Below, piece by piece: positions 35,236 to 47,000 of a DNA stretch of 64,000 bases (positions are counted from its first letter, which is position 1; every line of letters begins with the position of its first letter). The notes beneath the pieces are model-generated. The model was given only the letters and a program-made list of their open reading frames with translations. It was not told where the DNA came from and made no database searches. The stretch is from positions 6,150,560 through 6,214,559 of the forward strand of contig JAPTHN010000001.1 in assembly GCA_026936325.1 (NCBI GenBank). Direction: 5' to 3'. Origin of the DNA: Platynereis dumerilii. Its lineage: Eukaryota > Annelida > Polychaeta > Phyllodocida > Nereididae. The position numbers and the translations under genes are program-made.

Positions 35236-36244
35236 ACAAAACACTAAATACAATGACAACACAGAATTATTTCAGCCATTGAATTTTACAGTTTATGCAA
35301 AATATTTCCACAATTGTGCTTTTGAATTTACGACCATACAGTCAATTAAAGAACAAAACAAATTTAACTCTCCACACATTATTACCCTGGACACAATCCC
35401 AGGCAAGTCATTTTACTAAAACACTGATTTTTATGCCTGTTCAATAAGCTATTACAATTAATAAAGCTACTTTACTGCCATATTAAACAACGTCTTTTGA
35501 ATAAACTGATTTTAATGCACATAACTGAACAAAATAAACACCAATAAAATTAAATATGCAGATTTATTCTAAAGCCATTTCAAAGCAAAGCTTCAATAAC
35601 TTTTTGCTAGTTTTCTCATTACTCTATTTATACAGTGCATTACATAGTATGATACAGTTATATTTACAGGGTCTCGTTAGCATTATAATATGAGACCTTT
35701 TTAAAAGTCAATAAAATTATGCCTACTATGCATTCTATACATAATATGTAAATGGCCCTGCCATGAAATTCGCGCAGCACTTGTAAGTTTTAGGACTTCT
35801 TCTTTGAGTCATATTAAAAGTATGTAGGGCTATGTACACATAATATCTACTAGTATCTTCTAGGAATGATACAGACTCTAAATCAATTTTAAAATGGCTA
35901 CAGCCCCAGCTCGGGCAATGTAGGCCTACATATATATGTTCAACCTAACTGACCAATCATTTCTCTCATTCATGACTAGATATATAATATATATAGATTC
36001 AAAAAACGCCTATTTCGATCCAGCCCATTCTGATTTTTTTAAAAATCCATTAGAAGCTGTCTAATTTTCACAATCAGGGACGGATCCAGGATTTTTCTAT
36101 ATACTTATAACTTAGGAGTCTCTTGAACTTGAACCGACGGACTAGTCTGATGAAAGGGGGGCACGCTCCACCTATACCCTCCTCCCCCCCCATCTCCCTG
36201 GATCCGCCTATGACAGTCACTATAAATTATAGTTAAGAAGGTCT
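35236..36244 (-). other. Probable distal 3' UTR of angiopoietin-like gene
   Basis: AT-rich, no frames with domains. It includes a short copy of the TAATATGTAAATGG repeat at 35735-35830 and the poly-C element at 36074-36212. Assignment as UTR is inferred from the position between the stop codon and the candidate poly(A) signals. Confidence 0.4.
36074..36212. mobile_element. hAT-like poly-C element
   Basis: CAGGGACGGATCCAGG at the left and CCTGGATCCGCCTATG at the right as inverted ends, with C runs inside. No convincing target duplication. Confidence 0.55.
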
Positions 36245-37152
36245 GTTCTTAATCTCGACTTTCACTATAATCTATAGGTAAACTTGTAGGCGTGATCTTA
36301 ATCTCGACATTCACGTTAATCTATAGATTAGTAGGCCTGATCTTAATCTCGACTTTCACTATAATCTATAGGTAAACTTGTAGGCGTGATCTTAATCTCG
36401 ACTTTCACTTTAATCTATAGATTAGTAGGCCTGATCTTAATCTCGACTTTCACTATAATCTATAGGTAAACTAGTAGGCGTGATCTTAATCTCGACTTTC
36501 ACTTTAATCTATAGATTAGTAGGCCTGATCTTAATCTCGACTATCACTATAATCTATAGGTAAACTAGTAGGTGTGATCTTAATCTCGACATTCACTCTA
36601 ATCTATAGATTAGCAGGTCTGATCTTAATCTCGACTTTCACTATAATCTATAGGTAAACTTGTAGGCGTGATCTCGACTTTCACTTTAATCTATAGGTAA
36701 ACTTGTAGGCATGATCTTAACTTCGACTTTCACTTTAATTTATAGATTAGTAGGCCTGATCTTAATCTCGACTTTCACTATAATCTATAGGTAAACTTGT
36801 AGGCATGATCTTAATCTCAACTTTCACTTTAATCTATAGATTAGTAGGCCTGATCTTAATCTCGACTTTCACTTTAATTTATAGGTAAGTTGGCCTGATC
36901 TTAATCTTGACTTTCACTTTAATTTATAGGTAAGTTGGCCTGATCTTAATCTCAACTTTTACTTTAATTTATAGGTAAACTTGTAGGCCTGATCTTAATC
37001 TCGACTTTCACTTTAATTTATAGGTAAGTTGGCCTGATCTTAATCTCGACTTTCACTTTAATTTATAGGTAAGTTGGCCTGATCTTAATCTCGACTTTCA
37101 CTTTAATTTATAGGTAAGTAGGCCTAATCTTAATCTCGACTTTCTTCAAAGA
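36245..37152 (-). repeat. Minisatellite A: ~20 copies of the gene's last codons plus stop
   Basis: Units of about 45-49 bp. On the minus strand the cleanest ones read GTCGAGATTAAGATCAGGCC then an ACTTACCTATAA word, i.e. [10 protein letters not shown]-stop, almost identical to the true C-terminus (37150-37108). Downstream units alternate with a variant containing TAGGTAAACTTGTAGGCGTG or ATTAGTAGGCCTGATC on the plus strand. The copy in the coding exon is the outermost unit on the gene side, so the array appears to have grown from the coding end into the 3' UTR. Confidence 0.9.
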
Positions 37153-37999
37153 GTAGAACTCGGAGTCCTTCAGAGTGTACCATGCAATTCCATCGGCATA
37201 AGTCTGCTTTCCCGAATACCAACCTGAGTGGTAGATGCCATTCAAGTTGGAAAAGAAACACGCGTTGAACCACCAGCCGGACTTGTTGTCTTCGGCGCAG
37301 TTCCTCCTGTGCAGGTCATTGTCACTATCTACTGTGGAGAAGGCCATGTCGTCATGGTGGCTTAAGCTATCACCTGAAAAAGACATTAAACATTTTGTGT
37401 GTTTGGAGCTAAGCATAACACCCGTGAAGGCATGCATAGGGCAAAAAGAGGAAAATAAAGGGAAACATCACCTCAATTTCTGTTACTGTAATTTGAACAT
37501 GAAATGTGGCTAAGGACATTGTAGAGAATACAGAAAAGCAGCTTGCAAGTTTTCATAACTGGGCAATCAGTAGTTTTGTAGGAGTAGCTTAAGGGGTCCG
37601 TGAATTAATAGTATGATGCCCAGTTTTCACTATTGCAAGCTGCAGCCCTGGGCACAATTTTTCATGGAGAATGTGAGGCGGATATTCAGTAACCCTGTCG
37701 GAATCTGCCGTCGAACCCACTAATAAAAGAAGTCGGTCAGGCTTTTTTACATTCATGAACTTTGTGCTTCTAAATAGGGCTAGCTTCCAAGCGAAAGAGC
37801 AAGGTACAATGAAGCCTGTAATATGTAAATGGCACTGCCATGAAATTCTCGCAGCATTGCATTATCTTCACTTTCCATGCAGAAGGCCAATTTATCTTTT
37901 TAAAGGACTTGGGAAAATGGCCAGATAGATAGAATAGATAGATAAGATGAGATCTATAGATATTATTTAGATAGATAGATAGGTACATAGCCTGATAGG

Positions 38000-38080
<81 letters not shown>

Positions 38081-41000
38081 TGCGCTGACAGCTGTGTATA
38101 GCAAATCTGTGTTTTAAAAATTTGGATCTATAATGTTAAATTGTAGATGTTACATAACTGAGATCAATAAAACCATAGCTACTCAGAGATGACTGTTTAC
38201 TATTAGACTGTTACATAATTTGTTGGTAGTTAATGAAGATCATGTAACCTTTAAAAGTGTTGTTATGATTTCTTACTTGGTGAGCCATTTAAGTCATTAA
38301 CTTTTGTATTGACTTTTATAACCCTTACTGGACTAATCAGTCCAAAAAAAAAATCATGTGCTTGTGACGTCATCAGGGACAACAGCATATTTCAGGGACA
38401 TAGGCCTAAATGACCCCACAGACGCAGTAAGCTAGGGATGCACATAAATGTCCCTTTAGTCCAGTAAGGGTTAATTCTCAGTCACTTCTTACAATCAGGG
38501 GTATGGAAATAATTATTTCCAAAGTTGATACACGTGTTGATTTAAACCCCTGAAATATGTCATTGGAGGTTGTCATACGATATTTGAGGCATTTTAATTA
38601 TTTACCAAACTAAACTCTGGCTAAACTGCTAGCTCCAATTTAATGGCAACTACAGGCACTTCCTGTCCAGGCTGTCACTGTAGACAGGAGCAGCAAACAG
38701 AATGAGCTGTCCTTGTGCTAAGTGAGCTTCGCTAATAGCTGCCTTCAGCAGCCATGAGCTGCGCTCATATGAGCTGCGCTCATATAAGTAAGTGAAATGT
38801 GATGTGTTGCCACTGGGTCAATGCAAAACCTCCTCAGCAAAACAGCTTGACAACATGGAAGCAAGGATACTCATTACATCCATAGAGACGAAAAACATTA
38901 TGGAGTCATAATGGACGATATTTGAAGTATGTGGGATACAAATGGTTGCCGATTTTCTTTACTCTACAAGCTGAACTTTACATATATATATGTGTCAAAA
39001 TCTTTGATAAGTCTAAGCGGATTAATAGCAACACTGTTAATCGAATTTAACTAACGTACCTCCATTTCCTTCGTAGCCTCTGATATGCAAAGTGTACTTG
39101 TCCTTCTCGGAGTCCACTTTGAAGTACGAATACTCGGCGTAATACCTGTTAAGAAATCCAAAATATAAATTTGAAAGTGTGTGATGCATGCACACACTCA
39201 TTTGGAGAATCTGAGTCACTCCTCCTGAACATCCCTTGTGAGAACATCCAAACTTTTATGAAACATTCAACCTTTGACCATTCAAGACTCAAGTCAGCAG
39301 TCCAGTTATTTTGTTCCTTTCTTAAACAATTTGTTACAGTTTATAAAGTTGGGGATATATCTCTAAGAAAAATCATGTATTCATGTTGATGACAGTACGT
39401 GTATGACTTTAAAAGCTTTCAAATGATAAATATATATCCAAAATGTTACACTTTCAACATTAGCAACAAAAAGAAGAACAATGTCTTAAAATTTTGGTCA
39501 ATAAATGTGAAAATTAAAACTTGAAACTGCACTCTTATTATCTATTGCGGCTGATTTATTATGTTGCAGCCAAGTCCTTGCAATGTCAGTGTTTGAGTTG
39601 TCAGGAGCACTGCCAGGTTGATAACTTTTGGGAGACTATACATTTACCTGACTCCTTCCAATTCCAGATGTAAATCTTGACCTATTTGTCCAACTACTTC
39701 CGAAGCCCAATATGTCAATCTTGACTTATACTTTATATTTTATTTACCTGACTCCTTCCCAGTCCCAGATGTCAATCCTGACCTATTTACTTTTGGAAAT
39801 CTTTTTACCTGACTCCTTCCCAGTCCCAGATGTCAATCCTGACCTATTTACCTTTGGAAATCTATTTACCTGACTCCTTCCCAGTCCCAGATGTCAATCC
39901 TGACCTATTTACCTTTGGAAATCTATTTACCTGACTCCTTCCCAGTCCCAGATGTCAATCCTGACCTATTTACCTTTGGAAATCTATTTGCCTGACTCCT
40001 TCCCAGTCTCAGATGTCAATCCTGACCTATTTACCTTTGGATATCTATTTGCCTGACTCCTTCCCACTAGTTCCCAGTCCCAGATGTCAATCCTGACCTA
40101 TTTATCTTTGGAAATCTATTTGCCTGACTCCTTCCCAGTCCCAGATGTCAATCCTGACCTATTTACCTTTGGATATCTATTTACCTGACTCCTTCCCAGT
40201 CCCAGATGTCAATCCTGACCTATTTACCTTTGGATATCTATTTGCCTGACTCCTTCCCAGTCCCAGATGTCAATCCTGACCTATTTACCTTTGGATATCT
40301 ATTTGCCTGACTCCTTCCCACTAGTTCCCAGTCCCAGATGTCAATCCTGACCTATTTATCTTTGGAAATCTATTTGCCTGACTCCTTCCCAGTCCCAGAT
40401 GTCAATCCTGACCTATTTACCTTTGGAAATCTATTTGCCTGACTCCTTCCCAGTCCCAGATGTCAATCCTGACCTATTTACCTTTGGAAATCTATTTACC
40501 TGACTCCTTCCCAGTCCCAGATGTCAATCCTGACCTATTTACCTTTGGAAATCTATTTACCTGACTCCTTCCCAGTCCCAGATGTCGATCCTGACCTTTT
40601 TACCTTTGGAAATCTATTTACCTGACTCCTTCCCAGTCCCAGATGTCGATCCTGACCCTGCACTGTTTCTGTGACGTCAGCTGGTGGATCCACTCCGTAC
40701 CCAACCAGAACTCCCCATAGATGTTGCCGAAGCCAAACTTGTACTCGAGCCAGCCTTTGTTGAAGCTGAAATCGAAAACAAGTCATGACATTAAATTTAG
40801 GATAATTGTAAAACTCAAAAACAAGTCATGGCCTTAAATTTGGATAATTGTAAAACTCAAAAACAAGTCATGACATTAAATTTAGGATAATTGTAAAACT
40901 CGAAAACAAGTCATGACATTAAATTTAGGATAATTGTAAAACTGGAAAACAAGTCATGACATTAAATTTAGGATAATTGTAAAACCTGAAAACAAGTCAT

Positions 41001-44000
41001 GACATTAAATTTAGGATAATTGTAAACTAATAAGAAGTAAAAAGGGAATGTCAAAGTAGTCAACAGGCAGGCAGATTGTTGAAAAAGGCAGGAAAGAAAG
41101 GATTATGGAGGGACAAAAGGAAAGGAAGAAAGGAAGGAAGGATCGAAGGACGGAAGGCAGAAAGGAAGGAATGAAGGAAGAAAGGATGGCAGGCAGGCAG
41201 GAAGGAAGATAGAATGAAACAAATTTCCATAAGCTAAACCTAAACCATAATAGGCAATATCATGTATATATCGACCACTGAACGCAAAAAGGGACTTAGT
41301 GCCACTAAGTCCCTTTTTGAATTATTGCATATTTCGAAAGTTCAAGACCTTAGGATTAATGCCTGTGAATATTGGAACTTAGTGGGTTCAATTAAAGGAG
41401 ATATTGCAGGTCAAAGTACAGGATGACACTATTTGTGGAATAAAGTGGAATTTTCAAGTTTTTGTTGTCCCTTTTTGTCGCTGCCATTATAAAATTTCAC
41501 CCAACGCAAAATGGAGCATAGTGCTGTTATGCACCTTTTGGCGCTGAAAGGTACTTAATAGTAAAAATACTAGCACTAAGCTCCTTTTTGCACCGAAACA
41601 AGTCGGCGCAAAAAGGAGCTTAGTGCATCTATGCTCCTTTTTGCCCTACTGCAGATAATAATGCTTTGTTTAATGCAAGAAGGAGCATCGGTCTTATTTC
41701 ATAAAAAGTAATAATATTAGCATCATTGTTTTTATATACATTTGTAGAAAATGTATATATGAATGTACGTACCAAAAATCATTCAAATCGGACCAGTATT
41801 GATTGATCGAGAACTGAAAACAACTGTTCTAAAGTAAAAGGCATTTTTCTCAAAATTGACATTTTCCACTACGCTCCAAGCAGTCGATATATGTCAAATT
41901 TGCTAAATTTCCACAACTTGGATGAAGTAAAAATTGGTTGATGTAAGGTTGTAAATTGTGAGTATTAAAAATACCTGAGAGTGCCATCAACCCTCCTCTG
42001 CAGCAAAGTCCATCCAGTGTTGTTGAGCATCTCGCAGTAGACATTGTCCAACTGCCTGGCGCCTCGTGGCTTGATCTGGTACACCCCTGAGGTCTGCGAG
42101 CCCTGTTTGTACACCTCATGGCAATCTGAAGTTAAAATAAAACTTGGTTCATAATTCGCTTGAAGCTGACGGATGACGTGTGCTTACAGAATTACAATGA
42201 CACGTTCCTTGTGAGGTCATATCCCTATCCATGCCATTCTCTATAACTCACAAGCAATTTGTGAGGTCATATCCTATACATTCAATGTGTATCAAGAAAA
42301 TTCACCTACTTATCAATGAGGTCACAAGTTGACAGTTCATTTCAATGCAATGGATAGGGCCTGTTGTGAGGTCATTGGTGGCCACAAACAGATTCGAATG
42401 TAAGTATACATGTACTCCTGAGTGCGGAGAACATTTCTAATATTTAGGCTTTTCCAATTGGAACAATATAATTATGCCATTTAAATTACAGTTTCTTGAT
42501 GCAGGGGCACCCCATGATCTGTTATACCAATTATCTATCTAGAGTTCCTCCGTAGCCTAATGGTTAAGAGTGCTTGTTTGCACAACCACTGGCTCTGAGG
42601 GCGTGGGTTCGAATCCCACCCAGGAACTCAATTTAGTCCGAGCCCATGGGACATTAAATGGAGGCGGGTTGTATCCAGTGTTCTACGCTGGGGCCAAATG
42701 AAAGACCCTGGGCATCCCTGAATTAATAGGGTATGTACCAGATTCACAGTCTTCTCATCTCATCATCATACGGCAATCGCCTGCCTCGATATAGCCCACT
42801 AAGGTGCTGCTGAGGCGTAAAACACAAACAAACAAACAATACCAATTATCTATTATGTAGCAGGCACCCGGCTAGATAGCACACTGTCAGCTAGGATGTT
42901 CCCAGCTGGCAAAGTTGTCAGCTGGGAGTCAATTTTTGGCTTTTCAACCGATGAAATTTGAAGTCAGGTAATTAATGAGAAAGCAGTTGAGGTGGCTGAC
43001 TGGGAAAAAAAAAAAGATTTATATCAGCTGGTTCGGAGGTGCTGAATGATGCTAGGGCTGGCTGGCAACAAAGCTGGCAGCATAACAGATATTTTCTCCC
43101 AGTTGCATGAAACAATGTGTAGAAGTGTCACAAAACATGTGCAACCAGGAGCTTACACTGATATGGGCATTATAATAACACACGGTCGTGAGGTGCCCCT
43201 GTTGATGATCCCTATAATTTGGGAAGGCTGTCTGAATTAAAGATTACTACAATTCTCACATTCTAAAAGAAAAGGGTGGAACTTACCCCTGGGGTATTCC
43301 TTCTTGTTCTTCCTTCCCCCTGTGAACCCTGGTGGATGAGCATCCGGAAGTTTCCCCAGCCACACCCCTATGTTGTCATGTGACCCATTCCTGGCGGACA
43401 TGGCAACGGAAAGAACCTCTTTCTTCATCTGCTGGTTCTCTTCACGGATTCTTTCGATTTGACCCTAAAAGGTGATTTTGGACAAAAAATATTTACAAAC
43501 TTTCCCTCAAAAATGTTTTTTGAATTATTGCGCATCAATTCAGCACTTCCATCTGGCATAAAATCATAATTTACAACATATACTGAACAGCAAAAGTTAT
43601 CATAACATACAGTGTTCAATGAGCATTAATTTTATCTTTCTTTTGCTGTTTTGTACAGAAATACTTAGGCCTATGTAAATAAATAAAACGCCTACTCTAT
43701 TAATTATTTTTTTCGTAGACTTTTATTATAAAATTTGAACGATATCACACATTTAAATATGCTGTCCAAAAAATATAACTCTGACATCTAGAAATACTGT
43801 GTAAATACTCACTAAACTCACAACAATGATCATTCATGTCACCAATCACATTATAATATATACTGCACCAACCTGCAGAACCATATTTTGATTTTTCAAA
43901 TCGGTCATCTGGCGGGAGAACCTGGCATGAACCTCATTATCATCTGTCCCGTGCTGCCCCCTGGTTGTTCCTCCGTTCCTCAACTCATCCAAACTGCGGG

Positions 44001-47000
44001 ACATCTTGTCGTTGACTGACCTCATCACTTCATGTTGTCTCTTCAACATCACTGTGTCTGTCTGCACTTCATCTACTATTCTCTTTGAAAAGTAAAGAAA
44101 ATCAATTGTATAATTATGTTAGGGGGCGACCGTTTATCAGTGTGGTGGCATGGAGTTTTTCTTGACGAGAAATTATTTATTTCAGAACAACAATCACAGT
44201 AATTAGGTCTATTCATTTTGAGAGCGAAGTTCCCAGAAATTATTTATTTCAAGACAGCCCAAAAAGAATTTTAAAATTTATTTCACCAAATATGAGCAAG
44301 ATTTTTTTTCACAAAATCTTCAAGCCCCCCCCCCCCCCTTGATAGTACATGTAAATGGTCACCCCCTTAACTATTCATTTACAAATTCTAACTGCAGCAT
44401 TTTGTGGACCCGGACATCACCACATAGATATGTTGCGCGTCGTTGGATAAAGACTGAGAGCAAGAGTCCTCAACATGACACACATTTACCCAATGTGAGG
44501 GATCTTTCCCAGCTGGATATCTTTCGGATGAGGCGTTAAATTGGCAGCCCATTGTATCATTGTCTATGCTGGGCAAGTAAAAGATCCCTCACAAGGGGTA
44601 AATGTGTAACATGTTGAGGACTCCCGCACGCTCTCTCTCCCATCTCATCAATCAATCCTTGTGAGCGCCCAGGACTGGGCTTAGAGGGCTGCACTTACCA
44701 TATCTATCTAACTATCTATATATAAAGACCTTCAGCGGAGCAAGTTTATAGACTGTAACCAGTTGCCATAATGCCATTCAATTGAATGAATAATTTCCTC
44801 ATTTGAAAGAAATCTTACCTTCATTTTGCCAGTCTCCTCCCTGATGTTGTCTTGCTCATGGTGCAACTCTTGGTTGTCAGTCTGGATGTTGGTCACTTCT
44901 CTCTTTATCAATAACCACTCGGCCTTCAGGTCTCCCACGTTGTTCTTCAACTGGCCCAGGGAATGGTGCAGGCCTTGCATTTCTCCTTAAAAGTCAAATT
45001 AAAATGCTTACAGGAATCTATTCTTGAGATTAAATAAAATATATGTGCTTTTGGCTTTAGGCCTAATATGTAAATGGCACAGCCATGAAATTCGCGCAGC
45101 TCTTAAAAAGTTTTTTTAGGACTTATGGTTTTACCATAACTTTCATTAAATTTATTTCATATTCAAAAGGCAGTTATGTTACTGTTTCAAAAAAATTGAA
45201 AGACGGATATATATAGAAAAATAGAGAGAAATTTAGACAAGAAACTATTAAAAAGATAAAATAGATCAAAAATTATATATATAGATGGATAGATAGATAG
45301 ATAGATAGATAGGATAGGATAGCAAATACAAAAGGATTAAGAATAAATAGAATTGATAGTTAATCAGCTAAATAGTAAAAACTCACTAAAAAGAAGACAA
45401 CACTGGAAGCTGCCAAATTTAAGTCTATGCTAGATTGTTGATATTACATAATAGTGATAACAAAAACAATGACATGATCTGCATGTAGATTAATTGCTCA
45501 CTGTTACATAATCATCAGTTGACAAAGATTTAATAATGTAACCTTAATTTTGTTAGGTTTTCTTGTTGCCTGTTTTGAAATGAAATGAATCACATGTTGA
45601 GAATTTAATTTAGCTTGTCAAGGCTTATAATTAACTATTCCATAAAAATTATAGATACAGGGAATATTAATGGAGAAAATTGAATTTCTAAGGCACTTTT
45701 TGATATGAATATGTCATGTTTTGTTAAATTCGAAACTAAATCATTGATAAGAAGCTGGTCCCACTTGACCTAATTTCCTGTTGTCGACCATTGATGTTGA
45801 GACCATCACTGCACCGATTTTTGAAACCTTTCTTGTGCTAAGTTTCGCTTTGCGAAACGGCCTTTGGCCGTTTCGCTGCGCGAATATAATATTTTTTTTT
45901 TTAATCAATAATTGAATGTAGAAAATTTACCTTATGCAAGAATTTAAAATTTATGAACCTTGGTTACAAGTTTCTTCAATACATAATTGATACATTACTA
46001 AATTTTACAATTAAATTGCAATATTGTGCAATGTCACAAATCAGTAATTAATAAAATGTACTAAATTTTAAAAGCAAATTGCAATACTGTGCAATGTCAC
46101 AAAGCAGTAAATTTAATAAAATTTTCCTTTAAGCTATGTATATCACCACAAAACAGCTTTTGTCAAATTTATAACATACCTTTAATGCTTTGGAAATCAG
46201 AGTTGGAGACCTTGTGACGTAACCTGTAATGACCCTCACTTAAGTCGACCTCATCAATTAAGGCCCTTAATTCAGACTGGTCACTCCGGATGTCCACCAG
46301 TTCCAGTCTCAAGTCTGAAAGAGGAAAAAAAGAAATGGTAAAAGTTTTTTAAATAAGACATGAAATAACCAAATGTAACAGAAATTAATCTCACATTTGT
46401 TTCCAAATAAACTGAAAGAGCTTGCGAGTTGAAGGTCATTGCTGATTTTTCTCGACGAAGCTCAAATAGCTTATTCTAAGATGCTTCTTTAAAAATAATT
46501 TTTAAATATTTAAAATCATTGTACTGTGATTGAAAGAAATTTCGCCATTTGCAGAAGTTATAGGCTTTACTGGTCATACTTGTGCAGTGAAATTGTGCTA
46601 TATATTTTCAATTGAAATTTTATGTGTGGGCTGTCTGAAGACTTCATTCGGGTATAGGCCCTGAGCTCTGAGTGAGACATCTTTAATTGTGCCCAACAAA
46701 GAGTTAAAAGGTCGACACACCTTCTGAACAAACTTGCACATTGTTTTAGAGGGATAACAGGCTAAGTCTAAAGCAATTGCCTCTAGCTGCACTGAAAAAA
46801 GGTTTGTGTAAAACAGATAAGGCAAATGACGTCGTCACATAGGCCTATAGTTGGTGTCTATCCAAGATTTTGTGGATATTCAGACAAAAGATACATGTGT
46901 ATTTTTTACATTTCATTGATCACATGGACGGGCACCAGCTAACGTTCTTTTTTTTTCAGTGTGGATTGAAGTTTCTGTTGGTGCAATTTAAATGCATTTT

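Noticed and set aside
36245-37107. Alternative last exons encoding extra C-terminal copies
   Set aside because: Each copy keeps or gains stops and lacks an acceptor in front; the array lies beyond the stop codon and is best read as 3' UTR.
42543-42628. Functional tRNA-Leu gene
   Set aside because: Same head and downstream body recur at 58113-58365, showing a SINE; the structure is nonetheless tRNA-like.
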